Counted from the first letter of the stretch, positions 36,540 to 47,084 are shown. The stretch: DNA of 64,000 nt from Pseudomonas sp. DC1.2 (GCF_034351645.1 NZ_CP133782.1:749001-813000); one strand, 5' to 3'. Made by a program: numbers and translations. Notes: generated from the letters alone by a model not told the origin.

Positions 36540-37457
36540 GTGAAAGCCAGATCCGATGAGTTGCAGGTTTTCGTCTGCGTGATTGAATGCGGATCGATTT
36601 CTGCGGCGGCCGAGCAGGTCGGCCAAACGCCGTCGGCAATCAGCCGCACCCTGTCGCGGCTGGAGGCCAAGCTCGACACCACGCTGATCAACCGCACAAC
36701 GCGGCGCATGGACCTGACCGAGGAAGGCAAATACTTTTTCGAACAGGCCAAGCTGATTCTCAATCAGATGCACGCACTTGAAGAACGCTTGAGTTCACGA
36801 CAACAAACCCCGTCCGGCCGTCTGCGAATCAACGCTGCCGCGCCCTTTATGCTGCATGCCATCGTGCCGTACATCGACGAGTTTCGCCGTCTCTACCCGC
36901 ACATTCAACTGGAGCTCAACAGCAACGATTTGATTATTGATCTGCTGGAACAAAGCACTGACATCGCCATTCGCATCGGCGCACTGGCCGACTCGACGCT
37001 GCATGCTCGATCGCTGGGTTGCAGCCCTCTGCACATGCTGGCTAGCCCGTCTTACCTTGAGCAACACGGCACGCCTACCGCCGTCGCCGACCTGAGTCAG
37101 CACACGTTACTGGGGTTTACTCACAACGATGGCCTCAATCAGTGGCCGTTGCGTCATGCCCACGGTGATCGCTGGCCGATCAGTGCGGCGATCCACGCCT
37201 CCAGCGGCGAGACGGTGCGTCACCTGGCGCTGGCAGGTCAAGGGATTGCCTGCCTGTCGCATTTCATGACCATCGACGATATACGCGCCGGTCGCCTGCA
37301 CGTGCTGCTGGCGGATTTCAACAGCGGTTATCGCCAGCCAATCAATGCGGTGTATTACCGAAATTCACAGCTTGCCCTGCGAATTCAATGCTTCCTGGAC
37401 TTCATCCAGGGAAAATTGGCGGCTTACGCGATGTCGGATTTTCAGCCTGACTCATGA
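36540..37457 (+). CDS. LysR-family regulator
   Basis: This 305-residue protein starts at GTG 36540 with AAGAGGACACAC just before. The HTH (LQVFVCVIECGSISAAAEQV, QTPSAISRTLSRLE) and a substrate-binding domain are complete. The target is probably mdaB, 101 bp upstream on the same strand, or a locus elsewhere. Confidence 0.88.
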   Translation: MKARSDELQVFVCVIECGSISAAAEQVGQTPSAISRTLSRLEAKLDTTLINRTTRRMDLTEEGKYFFEQAKLILNQMHALEERLSSRQQTPSGRLRINAAAPFMLHAIVPYIDEFRRLYPHIQLELNSNDLIIDLLEQSTDIAIRIGALADSTLHARSLGCSPLHMLASPSYLEQHGTPTAVADLSQHTLLGFTHNDGLNQWPLRHAHGDRWPISAAIHASSGETVRHLALAGQGIACLSHFMTIDDIRAGRLHVLLADFNSGYRQPINAVYYRNSQLALRIQCFLDFIQGKLAAYAMSDFQPDS

Positions 37458-37910
37458 TCGCTCCACGCTCGGTCACTCGTTTGTCGCGTCAGTGAAGGTG
37501 GGCGGTTGGCGCTCCCGTAAACCGGGCGGTTGCAGTACCTATCTAATTTTTAATTTAATTTATGAGAACTCTTTCAAAATTTACTACTAGGCTTATGGGC
37601 GAATAAACACTATTTGCTCCGATAGTTGGACAGTGCATTATTCGCAGTAAAGGTTCTGCTGGCGCAATGAATGGGTCAGCGGTTGAATACCATGGAGTTA
37701 TGTATGCAAAAGGAATTTGCAATGGCCACACGCACTCTTGATGTCTTTTATATAAGGCATGTCTCTGGCGACCGCTATGACGTCGCGTCCTCACCCGCTA
37801 TGACATTCGGCATTGATGCCTGATAGGTACTGATAGGCCCTGATTAGCGCTATTCACTCTTCGAGTGTCGGCACTGTGATCACTAAAAATGGCAAGAACA
37901 AGGAGTTGTT
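37458..37910. other. AT-rich intergenic region before the carbamoyltransferase cluster
   Basis: This 453-bp stretch holds no gene I can support. It is AT-rich around 37540-37700, unlike the flanks, and includes the promoter of the 37911 gene; AAGGAG lies 7 bases before its ATG. I see no terminator after the LysR gene. Confidence 0.4.
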
Positions 37911-39632
37911 ATGATCATTTTAGGCATTACAAACAATGACTTATCGGGTGCGTGCCTGGTGCGCGACGGTGAGATTCTGTCGGCGGTCAGTGAAGAGCGT
38001 TTTACCCGGATAAAAGATCATAGGGTCTGGCCGGAAAAATCCATTGAGTTTGTATTAAACCAGGCCGGCGTGTCGCTGGAAGATGTCAGTTATGTTGCAT
38101 ATGGGTGGCATTCAGGTTTCAACGCCGATAAACATCTTCAGTTGTACTTCGATCGAATTGTTGAAGAGGTTAAGCATAATCCGCAAGGCCTCGGGCAATT
38201 CCGCCAGCGTATAACCGACGAAATAAACAACGATAAAGAAAAAAGAGCGGAGTTCGAGCACTATATTGCAGCCAATGGTTTGAACGGCAAGGCTTATTAT
38301 ATTGACCATCATGAATGTCATGCGCTGGGGGCTTATGTCTGTTCGCCGTTTGACGAGGCGTTGACCCTGACGTGTGATGGCCGTGGTGATTTCCAGTCAC
38401 TGACCATGACCTGGTACAGCCCGACAGAAAGCACGGTATTGCAGCGGGAAACCAGCATCGACAGCCTGGGCTATTTTTACGGGCGAATGACTCATGTGCT
38501 GGGTTACAAACCCAACCGCCATGAAGGTAAGGTCACGGGCCTGGCGGCGTTTGGCGATCCGCAAAAGCTGCTGGGCGTCATGCAACAGATGATTCGCTTT
38601 GAAGACGGTCGCATCAAAGCCTGTTGTGGCGATTGGTTCTTGCCGTCCTACCACCACTACAGCGAACCGTTGCACCGTGTGTTCTCCCAGGAAACTCCCG
38701 AGGACATTGCCGCCGCCGTGCAACGCCATACCGAAGACCTGCTGGTCGCAACGGTGAGCCATCACCTGGCGCAACGTGGCAGCGCCAACTTGTGCCTGGC
38801 CGGTGGTGTGTTTGGCAATGTGAAACTCAATCAGCGCCTGCGTGAAATCCCAGGCATCAACAACGTCTATGTGTTGCCGTGCATGGGCGATGGAGGCCTG
38901 GCACTGGCGGCGGCCGTCGGTGCGGCCTACCTTGAAAACGGAACCCGCTTCAAGAACCCGGTGATGACCCTTGGTCCTGATTCGCGAAGCGTGTCCCAGA
39001 ACATTAACCTCATCAACCGCGACTACCCTGAACTGGGCTATCACACCCCTTCGAACATCATCGATGTGCTGACCGACGCGCTAGTCGAGAATCAGGTGCT
39101 GGGCATGTTCAAGGGCAAGATGGAATTCGGGCCGCGCTCGCTGTGCAACCGCAGCATCATTTATCACGCGCAGGACGCCGAGGTGAACGATTGGCTGAAC
39201 AAACGCATGCACCGCACGGAGTTCATGCCGTTTGGCCCGGTGACGGCTATTGAGCAGGCCGCTGCGTGCTATGTGGGCTGGGCGCCCGATCAGGTGGCGG
39301 CCGATACCATGACCATGACCTATGACTGCCATCCGCAATTTCGCGAGTCGAGCCCGGCGGTGGTCCACGTCGATGGCACCGCCCGGCCGCAGATCATCCG
39401 GCCGCAAACGGACAATTTCATGCACCGCTTGTTGAACGCCTGGCACGCCAGGACTGGCCAGTCGGCTTTGATCAACACCTCGTTCAACCGCCACGAAGAG
39501 CCCATTGTGTGTTCGTCCCAGGACGCACTGGATGCGCTGAAAGAGGGAATGGTCGATCTGGTGGTGATGAGCGAGTCGCTGATTGTCTGGCGCAAAGGCA
39601 AAAACAGCTTTACCCAGCAACGCTTCGAATAA
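37911..39632 (+). CDS. Carbamoyltransferase (NodU/CmcH family)
   Basis: This 573-residue enzyme has the N-terminal Kae1-like domain (ILGITNNDLSGACLVRDGEI, metal-binding HHECHALGAY near residue 131, the DGRGDF loop) and the C-terminal NodU domain (FKGKMEFGPRSLCNRSI, then LINTSFNRHEEPIV). Such enzymes move carbamoyl phosphate-derived carbamoyl groups onto hydroxyls of antibiotics or Nod factors. It is the first gene of a same-strand cluster with a transporter and hydrolases. The substrate is unknown. Confidence 0.92.
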   Translation: MIILGITNNDLSGACLVRDGEILSAVSEERFTRIKDHRVWPEKSIEFVLNQAGVSLEDVSYVAYGWHSGFNADKHLQLYFDRIVEEVKHNPQGLGQFRQRITDEINNDKEKRAEFEHYIAANGLNGKAYYIDHHECHALGAYVCSPFDEALTLTCDGRGDFQSLTMTWYSPTESTVLQRETSIDSLGYFYGRMTHVLGYKPNRHEGKVTGLAAFGDPQKLLGVMQQMIRFEDGRIKACCGDWFLPSYHHYSEPLHRVFSQETPEDIAAAVQRHTEDLLVATVSHHLAQRGSANLCLAGGVFGNVKLNQRLREIPGINNVYVLPCMGDGGLALAAAVGAAYLENGTRFKNPVMTLGPDSRSVSQNINLINRDYPELGYHTPSNIIDVLTDALVENQVLGMFKGKMEFGPRSLCNRSIIYHAQDAEVNDWLNKRMHRTEFMPFGPVTAIEQAAACYVGWAPDQVAADTMTMTYDCHPQFRESSPAVVHVDGTARPQIIRPQTDNFMHRLLNAWHARTGQSALINTSFNRHEEPIVCSSQDALDALKEGMVDLVVMSESLIVWRKGKNSFTQQRFE

Positions 39633-39648
39633 TGGAATGACGGTTTTC

Positions 39649-39669
39649 CAGGGCTCCTTGTGAGCCCTG
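39649..39669 (+). terminator. Hairpin between carbamoyltransferase and MFS gene
   Basis: The 8-bp stem CAGGGCTC / GAGCCCTG has a 5-base loop; a T run (TTTTTT) follows 21 bases later rather than at once. It may be an attenuator or a partial terminator inside the operon. Confidence 0.4.
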
Positions 39670-39711
39670 CTTTGGAGCTCTTTTTTGGAGTGTCGAGCGT
39701 ATGGTTAACGC

Positions 39712-40887
39712 ATGTACCTGATCTTTTTCGGCTTCTTTGCGGCAGAAGGGATCATCTATCCGTTCTGGCCAACCTGGCTCGATTCGCTGGGTTTCAGCGC
39801 CAGTCAGATTGGCTTGCTGATTGCTGCGGCCTACTGGCCTCAGGTATTGACCGGTGTGTTCATTACCTACGTCGCCGACTGGCGGGTGGACCAACTGCGC
39901 CTGGCCGCGTTTCTCGGGTTCTCGGCCGCGTTCTGTACGTTGCTGTTTTATTTCATGCCGGCCCATTTATGGGTGTTTGTGGGCTTGAGCACCTTGTTCG
40001 GCGGCCTGTGGATGGTGGTGTTGCCCTTGTCCGAGGCCTACCTGCTCAAGCGTGACAAGCACGCGTTACAGAACTATGGGTGGGTCAGGGCAGTAGGGTC
40101 TTCAGCGTTTATTTTGACCTCGACACTCGGCGGCTTGTTGTTCGCGCAGTTCGGTCAATCCTGGGTGCCCATCGTGATTGCGGGCAGCATGTTGATGACG
40201 GCCGTGGCATGTTTGCGTTTGAAGCGCCGCGTTGGCCGGAACGGTTTGCAAACGGTCAGCCACCGCGCTAAACGACCTGACTGGAGGGCGCTGCTTGAGC
40301 GCAAACCCTTGCTGCTCGCCATTGCCGCGGCCAGCTTCATCCAGTTGAGTCACACCTTGTACTTTTCCACGGCCTCGATTGGCTGGGGGGTGAAGGGCTA
40401 CTCGTCGGCGTACATCGGGGGCTTCTGGTCGGTGGCGGTGATAGCAGAAATCACCTACTTCGCGCTGTCGAATAAAGTCCTGTCGGTTTACTCGCCATTG
40501 TCTATCGTGATGTTTTCCAGTGTGTGCGCAGCGGCGCGCTGGGCGTTCTTTTCCGACAGCGATGCGATGTCCGTAATCGTGTTCGGGCAATGCCTGCACG
40601 CCCTGAGTTTTGCGGCGTATCACTCGGCGATCATGCGCTTGATTCGGGATCATGCGCCCGAGGGGATTCAGGTGTTCACCCAAGGCGTTTATTACTCCCT
40701 CGCCGTAGCCTTGCCCATGGGACTGGCCACGCCGTTTGCCGGGTATTTGTATGAGACACAACCGCAATGGTCGTACTACGTGATGGCTTTGTTTGCCTTG
40801 ATAGGCACAGGGCTGGCGTTGATTGCTCATCAGGGGATGCGAAATACAACTCATGACACAACGAACCTTTACCGCCGTCTGCTTTGA
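39712..40887 (+). CDS. MFS transporter, 12 membrane segments
   Basis: This 391-residue protein belongs to the MFS_1-like group; it begins MYLIFFGFFAAEGIIYPFWP, and a stop just upstream in frame fixes the ATG. The PFWPTWLDSLGFSASQIGLL pattern resembles transporters of the 3-phenylpropionate/nucleoside-like group. Since it sits between a carbamoyltransferase and hydrolases, export of the cluster's product, or import of its precursor, is likely. The next gene overlaps it by 35 bp. Confidence 0.82.
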   Translation: MYLIFFGFFAAEGIIYPFWPTWLDSLGFSASQIGLLIAAAYWPQVLTGVFITYVADWRVDQLRLAAFLGFSAAFCTLLFYFMPAHLWVFVGLSTLFGGLWMVVLPLSEAYLLKRDKHALQNYGWVRAVGSSAFILTSTLGGLLFAQFGQSWVPIVIAGSMLMTAVACLRLKRRVGRNGLQTVSHRAKRPDWRALLERKPLLLAIAAASFIQLSHTLYFSTASIGWGVKGYSSAYIGGFWSVAVIAEITYFALSNKVLSVYSPLSIVMFSSVCAAARWAFFSDSDAMSVIVFGQCLHALSFAAYHSAIMRLIRDHAPEGIQVFTQGVYYSLAVALPMGLATPFAGYLYETQPQWSYYVMALFALIGTGLALIAHQGMRNTTHDTTNLYRRLL

Positions 40888-41563
40888 CATGGACGGCGTG
40901 CTTATCCAGTCTCGCGAGGTCATTGAATGTGCCTGGACCACCGTTGCCCGGCACTACGGTGTGGCCGTCGATCAGGCCTTTATTCGCGAACATATCCACG
41001 GTCGCCCGGGCGGCTACACCTTGCAGGCTCTGTTTGGTCAATTCGGCGAACAGCAGCGTCAGGTGATCAAGCGAGAAGTAGATGCCATTGAACAAGTCTC
41101 GGCGTGCGCGCTGACGCCCGGCGTGGCTACGCTCATCGCGCAACTGCAAGACGCGGCGGTGCCGCTGGCGTTGGTGACCAGCAGTTGGCGCGAGCGTGTC
41201 GAGCATGTCTTGCATCAGCATGACCTGAAGTCAGCCTTCGACAGTATTGTCTGCCGGGATGACGTGCGCAGCGGTAAACCGGCGCCCGACGCTTATCGGT
41301 TGGCGGCCGCGCAGTTGCAGCGTCATAGCGATGAATGCCTGGTATTCGAAGACTCATTGAGCGGCGTGCAGGCGGCGATCAGCAGCGGTGCGCTGTGTGT
41401 TGGTATTGGCGATGACCTGACGCTGACCGCGCACGGTGCGTCTGGGGTCTATGCGGATTTCGGTGCGTTGCCGGTCTCGATGACGAATACCAAGGCACAC
41501 GTCTATGACCGCGACGGGCTGTTTATCGGCGTGCCGCTGCCATTCCGGGACGCTCGCTCATGA
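40853..41563 (+). CDS. HAD-superfamily phosphatase, beta-phosphoglucomutase-like
   Basis: This 236-residue HAD-IA enzyme has motif I FDMDGVLIQS, motif II LVTSSWRERV, the lysine in RSGKPAPDAY and motif IV VFEDSLSGVQAA. It begins inside the end of the MFS gene and its stop overlaps the DUF218 gene by 4 bp, so it is translationally coupled. It may dephosphorylate a sugar-phosphate or another intermediate of the cluster. Confidence 0.88.
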   Translation: MTQRTFTAVCFDMDGVLIQSREVIECAWTTVARHYGVAVDQAFIREHIHGRPGGYTLQALFGQFGEQQRQVIKREVDAIEQVSACALTPGVATLIAQLQDAAVPLALVTSSWRERVEHVLHQHDLKSAFDSIVCRDDVRSGKPAPDAYRLAAAQLQRHSDECLVFEDSLSGVQAAISSGALCVGIGDDLTLTAHGASGVYADFGALPVSMTNTKAHVYDRDGLFIGVPLPFRDARS

Positions 41564-42198
41564 CGCCGACACTGCAACACGCGACCGTTCTTTGGGAGTT
41601 CCTCGGTTCGGGGCGCATGCACCGTTCCTGTGAGCTGATTGTCGTCTGCGGTTCCTACGACTTGCGGGTCTGTGATTACGCCTGCGAGTTACTGAAACAG
41701 GGCGTGGCGCCGCATCTTTTATTTACCGGTAACACTGGAAACTGGACCCGGCACCTGTGGCAAAGAACTGAAGCCGATGTGTTTGCGCAGCGGGCGCTGG
41801 CGCTCGGCGTTTCGGCCGACCAATTCACCCTGGAGTCGCGTGCCACTAACTTTGCCGAAAACATCGCTTATGCCCGAACGCTGTTTCCCGATGTGCAGCG
41901 AGCGACATTCCTGACCAAACCCAACGCTATCCGGCGCGTTGCCCTGACCTTGCCGATTCAGTGGCCGGGGCTTGACGCCTGCGTGGACTCGCCGTCGTTC
42001 GAGTTTCCCGGACAGGTGAGCAACCTGATCGGGGTCTTGGGCCTGATCGACGAAATGGTCGGGGATGTACACCGAATCATGGTTTACCCTTCGCTGGGCT
42101 TCCAGGTTGAGCAAGCGATACCGGACGAGGTGCTGGGGGCTTGGCGTTACCTGATAGAGCAAGGTTTTGACCACCATTTGATCAAAGGTAAAAGCTGA
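41560..42198 (+). CDS. YdcF/ElyC-like DUF218 protein
   Basis: This 212-residue protein carries the DUF218 fold: LIVVCGSYDLRVCDYACELL, LLFTGNTGNWTRHLW and LESRATNFAENIAYARTLF, then a lysine-asparagine patch. Proteins of this family are poorly characterised; some take part in envelope carbohydrate steps. There is no membrane segment, unlike SanA or ElyC. It overlaps the HAD gene by 4 bp. Confidence 0.72.
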   Translation: MTPTLQHATVLWEFLGSGRMHRSCELIVVCGSYDLRVCDYACELLKQGVAPHLLFTGNTGNWTRHLWQRTEADVFAQRALALGVSADQFTLESRATNFAENIAYARTLFPDVQRATFLTKPNAIRRVALTLPIQWPGLDACVDSPSFEFPGQVSNLIGVLGLIDEMVGDVHRIMVYPSLGFQVEQAIPDEVLGAWRYLIEQGFDHHLIKGKS

Positions 42199-42243
42199 TG
42201 CCTGAGCCGAGGCGGCAGCGTTTTTTGCCGCAGGGAGACTGAC

Positions 42244-43701
42244 GTGCAGTACGACACATTGATCCGCAATGCCCTGATCATTGATGGAACTAACGCGCCT
42301 GGCTATCGCGCCGATCTGGCCATCCACAATGGCCGTATCGAGTGCATCGGCGACCTACGCACCGCCCACGCTGCTGAGGACATCGACGCGGCGGGTCGGG
42401 TGTTGGCGCCGGGTTTCATTGATGTACACACCCACGACGACACGGCGGTCATCCGTCAGCCGCAAATGCTGCCCAAGCTCAGTCAGGGCGTCACTACCGT
42501 GATTGTCGGCAACTGTGGGATCAGCGCGTCGCCGGTCAGTTTGCGCGGCGATCCGCCAGACCCGATGAACCTGCTCGGCAGCGCGGCAGCATTTGTTTAC
42601 CCACGGTTCAGCGACTACCGAGCGGCCGTCGAAGCGGCCCATACGACGCTGAATGTCGCGGCGCTGGTAGGCCATACGGCGTTGCGCAGCAATCACCTCG
42701 ACGATCTGTTTCGCAGCGCCACCGCCACTGAAATCGCCGCGATGCGCGAGCAGTTGCGTGAAAGCCTGGCGGCCGGCGCCTTGGGTTTATCCACAGGCCT
42801 GGCCTACGCCAGCGCGTTTTCAGCGTCCACCGATGAAGTCATGCAGTTAACCGAGGAACTGACGGCGTTCGGCGCGGTGTACACCACGCATTTGCGCAGC
42901 GAGTTCGAGCCGGTACTGGACGCCATGGACGAGGCCTTCCAGATCGGTCGCCACGCGCAAGTACCGGTGATTATTTCCCACCTCAAGTGCGCCGGCGTCG
43001 GCAATTGGGGGCGCAGTCCACAATTGCTGGCAGCCCTCGAATCGGCTGCGAAAACTCACCCGGTAGGCTGCGACTGTTATCCCTATGCCGCGAGTTCTTC
43101 GACCCTGGACCTCAAACAAGTCACCGCTGCCCACCGCATCACCATCACCTGGTCTACGCCACACGCGCAGATGGGCGGGCGTGACCTGATCGACATCGCT
43201 GGCGAGTGGGGCTTATCCCTGCTGGATGCCGCTCGCCGTCTACAACCGGCGGGTGCGGTGTATTACGGCATGGACGAAGCGGATGTGCGCAGAATCTTAG
43301 CTCACCCGTTAACCATGGTCGGCTCTGACGGACTGCCAGAAGACCCGTTCCCGCACCCGCGCTTATGGGGCGCGTTCCCACGGGTACTTGGGTATTTCAG
43401 CCGTGATGTCGGTCTTTTTCCGCTGCACACCGCCGTGTACAAAATGACTGGGCTCTCGGCGGCGCGATTCGGCTTGAAGGCGCGTGGCGAAATCCGTACA
43501 GGCCATTGGGCCGACCTGGTGTTGTTTGATCCGGCGACCATTCGCGACGTGGCGGATTTCCACGACCCACAACGGGCGGCGGAGGGCATTGACGGGGTGT
43601 GGGTCAACGGTGTCCTGAGTTACCGCGACGGGCAGGCCAGCGGTCACCGCGCTGGGCGTTTTTTGGCGCGGGGAGGGGACTTGCGTCAGGGCTTTCATTG
43701 A
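42244..43701 (+). CDS. N-acyl-D-amino-acid deacylase-like amidohydrolase
   Basis: This 485-residue protein starts at GTG 42244. It has the amidohydrolase metal motif PGFIDVHTHDDTAVI, the D-aminoacylase signature TTVIVGNCGISA, THLRSE and SHLKCAG, and the metal-binding aspartate in TMVGSDGLPEDP. D-aminoacylases release D-amino acids from N-acyl forms; related ones act on other N-acyl or N-carbamoyl groups. It follows the DUF218 gene by 45 bp and is the last gene of the cluster. Confidence 0.88.
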   Translation: MQYDTLIRNALIIDGTNAPGYRADLAIHNGRIECIGDLRTAHAAEDIDAAGRVLAPGFIDVHTHDDTAVIRQPQMLPKLSQGVTTVIVGNCGISASPVSLRGDPPDPMNLLGSAAAFVYPRFSDYRAAVEAAHTTLNVAALVGHTALRSNHLDDLFRSATATEIAAMREQLRESLAAGALGLSTGLAYASAFSASTDEVMQLTEELTAFGAVYTTHLRSEFEPVLDAMDEAFQIGRHAQVPVIISHLKCAGVGNWGRSPQLLAALESAAKTHPVGCDCYPYAASSSTLDLKQVTAAHRITITWSTPHAQMGGRDLIDIAGEWGLSLLDAARRLQPAGAVYYGMDEADVRRILAHPLTMVGSDGLPEDPFPHPRLWGAFPRVLGYFSRDVGLFPLHTAVYKMTGLSAARFGLKARGEIRTGHWADLVLFDPATIRDVADFHDPQRAAEGIDGVWVNGVLSYRDGQASGHRAGRFLARGGDLRQGFH

Positions 43702-43826
43702 TTGGATTATCAATCTTTTGATCGACCTCTCACCTTGGTACGGGGAGATTAAAGAAAGCCGTCTTCAAGCCGAAGCGCTTACATCCAGCCCCTCTGCATG
43801 GGCCTTTTCAGTCAAGGAGCAACCTA

Positions 43827-44195
43827 ATGAGCTTCGGTAAAACGACCCCTATCCTGCGGATTTTCGATGAGGCCAAGGCTGTGGCGTTCTACGTCGACTT
43901 TCTGGGGTTCACGATCGATTGGCAGCATCGTTTCGAAGCCAACTTCCCGTTGTACCTGCAAGTCTCTCGCGGCGACTGCGTGCTGCACCTGTCAGAGCAC
44001 CATGGCGACAGCACGCCGGGTTCGGCGTTGCGCATCGAAACCGATCAACTGGAAATGTTCCAGCAGCAATTGCTGGCTAAGGATTACCCGTTCGCCCACC
44101 CACAGATCAAGGCCATGCCCTGGGGTAGCCAGGACATGACGGTGATCGATCCGTTTGGCAATCGGTTGGTATTTACCAACGCGATTAGCGTTTGA
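43827..44195 (+). CDS. Glyoxalase/bleomycin-resistance-fold protein
   Basis: This 122-residue VOC-fold protein has the paired beta-alpha-beta units (TTPILRIFDEAKAVAFYVDF, then DMTVIDPFGNRLVFTN), close to the Pseudomonas bleomycin-resistance-type proteins. No drug specificity can be read. It is a separate transcription unit with CAAGGAGCAACCTA before the ATG. Confidence 0.82.
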   Translation: MSFGKTTPILRIFDEAKAVAFYVDFLGFTIDWQHRFEANFPLYLQVSRGDCVLHLSEHHGDSTPGSALRIETDQLEMFQQQLLAKDYPFAHPQIKAMPWGSQDMTVIDPFGNRLVFTNAISV

Positions 44196-44234
44196 TGCCT
44201 TTCAACCGATTGGGGGGGTAAGGTCTGACCCGTG

Positions 44235-46154
44235 TCAGACCTTGAAGTGACTGACCATCTGCTGCAACTGACTGCCCAACCGCGCCAGTTCAACACTGGA
44301 TGCGGCGGTTTCGTCGCTGGCGGCGGCGGTCTGTTCGGACACGTCGCGCACGTTGACGATGCTGCGGCTGATTTCTTCGGCGACGGCGCTTTGCTGCTCG
44401 GCGGCCGCGGCGATCTGCTGGTTCATCGCCTGAATGTTAGACACCGTGCGGGTGATATTTTCCAGTGACACACCGGCCTTGCGGGTCAGGGCGACGCTGC
44501 TGTCGGTCAGGGTGCGGCTGTTGTTCATCACCGCCGATACGTGTTGGGTACCATTTTGCAGACCGGCCACCAGGCCTTCGATCTCCTCGGTGGATTTCTG
44601 TGTGCGCTGCGCCAGTCCGCGGACTTCGTCAGCTACCACGGCGAAGCCACGACCGGCTTCACCGGCACGTGCCGCTTCAATTGCTGCGTTCAGCGCCAAC
44701 AGGTTGGTTTGCTCGGCTACAGCCTTGATCACGTCCATAACGCTGCCGATCTTGTCACTTTCTTTTTGCAGCACGCTCATGGCTTCGGTGGAGCGGGCCA
44801 CTTCAATGGCCAAGCGCTCGATTTGGGCAATCGCTTCGTTGACTACCTTGTCACCTTCGCGAGCCTGCCCGTCTGCATCGGCCGCCGCTCGGGAGGCTTC
44901 TTCGGCGTTACGCGCGACTTCTTGCACAGTGGCTGTCATCTCGTGCATCGCGGTGGCGACCTGATCGGTTTCAATTTTCTGGCTATTGACCCCGGCGCTG
45001 GTCTGCTCGGTGACGGCCGACAACTCTTCGGCGGCGCTGGCAATCTGGGTGACGCCATCGCGGATGCCGCTGATCAAGTCGCGCAGGGTGACACCCATAC
45101 GGCCGATGCCTTGCTGCAACACGCCGAGTTCGTCGCGGCGAGTGACTTTGACGTCTTGGGACAGGTCGCCACCAGCGATACGCTCGACCACTGTCATGGT
45201 GTCGCGCAGCGGACCGGTGATCTGCCGGGTGATGACGATGGCGGCAATCACGCCCACCAACAGCGCCAGCAGCGTGCTGATCAATTGCAGGGTGCGGGCC
45301 TGGGCACTTTCAGCGTCACGACGGTCGAGTTGGAATTGATACAACTGATCGCTCAGGGTAACGATGGTATTGCCTTGGTCGGTCATTTCCTTGCGTGCCT
45401 GCACCGCATCGTTGCTGGCGTTTTCGTAAGCCAGCAAGGCGCTGCGGTAGTTGCCGAGGGCGGTTTCCAGCTGACGCAGGGCATCTTGCTGGGTGTCAGA
45501 GAATTGCACGTTCAGTGGTTTGAGCTGGGCGATGGCCAAATCCAGTTGAGCAATCGCTTTTTGTTCATTCTCGGGGGTGGTGTTGCCGGTGTAGCCGCGC
45601 ACTTCGTAGCGCGCCAGCATGAATGCTTCTTTGGCGGCGGTGATCGACTGGAACTGCTCGAAGCGCTGATCGCTCGGAGGCATTTGCTGCACGCGGGTAT
45701 TGATGGTGTTGATCATCGTGCTGGCGGCTTCGGCGTTCGCACCCATGGCATCGCGGGCGCCGTTACCGGTGCGGTAGGCGCTACGCATTTTGTTCAGCGA
45801 GGCCTGATAAGCGGCGATGGTCGCGGCTTGATCCTTGAGCATTTTGACGTTTTCAGGGTTTTTGAAGCTGCCCAGCAGCGCAGTTTGCTGAGCCACAAAA
45901 CCGTCGAGGGTGGTTTGCACATTTTGTGCGGCGGTCTCGTCGCCGTTGGTCAGCATGTATTGCAGGCGTACCACGCGCAGCTTGGTCAGGCTGGCGTTGA
46001 GCTGGGTGATGTCGCTCATCCAGTTACTGCGGTCAATCAGCCCACCAAGGCTTGTCCAGCCTGTCAGGGCGAGGACGCAAGTCAGTGCCAGGACCAGGCC
46101 AAATCCCAGGCCCAGTTTCAGGTTTACACTGATATTGCCGAACCAGCTATTCAT
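44235..46154 (-). CDS. Methyl-accepting chemotaxis protein with HBM-type sensor
   Basis: This 639-residue receptor starts at ATG 46154 ([19 protein letters not shown]). It has two membrane segments (about residues 12-32 and 280-300), a long all-helical periplasmic sensor of about 250 residues like the HBM domain of McpS, a HAMP domain ([20 protein letters not shown]) and the signalling hairpin tip [20 protein letters not shown]. The ligand is unknown; McpS relatives bind TCA-cycle acids. Confidence 0.9.
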   Translation of the reverse strand: MNSWFGNISVNLKLGLGFGLVLALTCVLALTGWTSLGGLIDRSNWMSDITQLNASLTKLRVVRLQYMLTNGDETAAQNVQTTLDGFVAQQTALLGSFKNPENVKMLKDQAATIAAYQASLNKMRSAYRTGNGARDAMGANAEAASTMINTINTRVQQMPPSDQRFEQFQSITAAKEAFMLARYEVRGYTGNTTPENEQKAIAQLDLAIAQLKPLNVQFSDTQQDALRQLETALGNYRSALLAYENASNDAVQARKEMTDQGNTIVTLSDQLYQFQLDRRDAESAQARTLQLISTLLALLVGVIAAIVITRQITGPLRDTMTVVERIAGGDLSQDVKVTRRDELGVLQQGIGRMGVTLRDLISGIRDGVTQIASAAEELSAVTEQTSAGVNSQKIETDQVATAMHEMTATVQEVARNAEEASRAAADADGQAREGDKVVNEAIAQIERLAIEVARSTEAMSVLQKESDKIGSVMDVIKAVAEQTNLLALNAAIEAARAGEAGRGFAVVADEVRGLAQRTQKSTEEIEGLVAGLQNGTQHVSAVMNNSRTLTDSSVALTRKAGVSLENITRTVSNIQAMNQQIAAAAEQQSAVAEEISRSIVNVRDVSEQTAAASDETAASSVELARLGSQLQQMVSHFKV

Positions 46155-46412
46155 CACAATTCCTCCAGGAACGTTGTGTTTCTTTATCTTCAGTTGGCTG
46201 GAAGATTGTTTTTTTAAGTGCCAGCAAGGTATGTCGCAAACCTGTATCGGCAGCAATCTCTAGAGCTGAAAGGTTTTTGTAAGACTAGTCATGTAACAAA
46301 GTGTGAGAGGGATTAAGCTTTTTTTCACATGGGTTTCACTTGCCGCCGACGCATGCCTTTCTAAGCTCGGCGCCCTGAATAAAACAGGCGGCGTGCCGTC
46401 GAGGCATTTGAT

Positions 46413-47084
46413 ATGGAATTGAAGCTGAATTTTTTCGGTGTGAAACGCTCGATTGACCTGCGCCCTTATGCCCGTTATCAAACGGCCGCCGTGGTCCTGG
46501 CGGCAACGATGCTGGTCGTGCCGCTGACCCTCTGGCTGCTACGGCCGGCAGCGGTCCCGGACCTGGCCCACGGCAATGTCACCGGAGCACAGGCGTTACT
46601 GTCGGGCTGGGCCAAGGGCGACATGATCGTGCTCGTGCGCCACGTTGAGCGCTGCGATCATTCCACAGCGGCCTGCCTGAGCGGCAACGACGGCATCACT
46701 GATCGCTCGCGCGGCGTCGCGGTGGCTGTCGGTGCCCATTTCGAACGTTTGGGCCTGACCAGAGCGGACATCTACAACAGCCCGATCAAGCGTGCGGCGC
46801 AAACGGCCGGCTATATGTTCGGCAACGTCGGGGCCGGCGAAGACTGGTTGATCAATTGCAAAGGCAGCATGCTGAGCGACGCCTTGGCGCACAAAGTGGC
46901 CGGGCGCAATTTGATTCTGGTCACGCACAGCGAATGCATGGTGCAACTGGAAAAAGACCTTAAGTTGCGTACAGAAATCCCTGGGTACGGCGCCTCGTTA
47001 TTTATGTCCGCGCAAAACCCTGATGCACCGAAGATGCTCGGCTTTATCGAGGCGGCTGACTGGCGTTCGGTGTCCACCCAATAA
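46413..47084 (+). CDS. Histidine-phosphatase family protein, Ais/PmrG-like
   Basis: This 223-residue protein has an N-terminal membrane segment (about residues 25-47) and a histidine-phosphatase domain with LVRHVERCDHS (RHxE), the SPIKRAAQTA helix and VTHSECMVQ. Relatives such as Ais remove phosphate from LPS core heptose, and the convergent ArnT-like gene supports a role in lipid A/core modification. Confidence 0.82.
   Translation: MELKLNFFGVKRSIDLRPYARYQTAAVVLAATMLVVPLTLWLLRPAAVPDLAHGNVTGAQALLSGWAKGDMIVLVRHVERCDHSTAACLSGNDGITDRSRGVAVAVGAHFERLGLTRADIYNSPIKRAAQTAGYMFGNVGAGEDWLINCKGSMLSDALAHKVAGRNLILVTHSECMVQLEKDLKLRTEIPGYGASLFMSAQNPDAPKMLGFIEAADWRSVSTQ

Noticed and set aside
44541..46217. 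Long plus-strand ORF of 558 codons antisense to the chemoreceptor gene
   Set aside because: The minus-strand frame has all MCP motifs; the antisense frame has low-complexity composition typical of a high-GC shadow.
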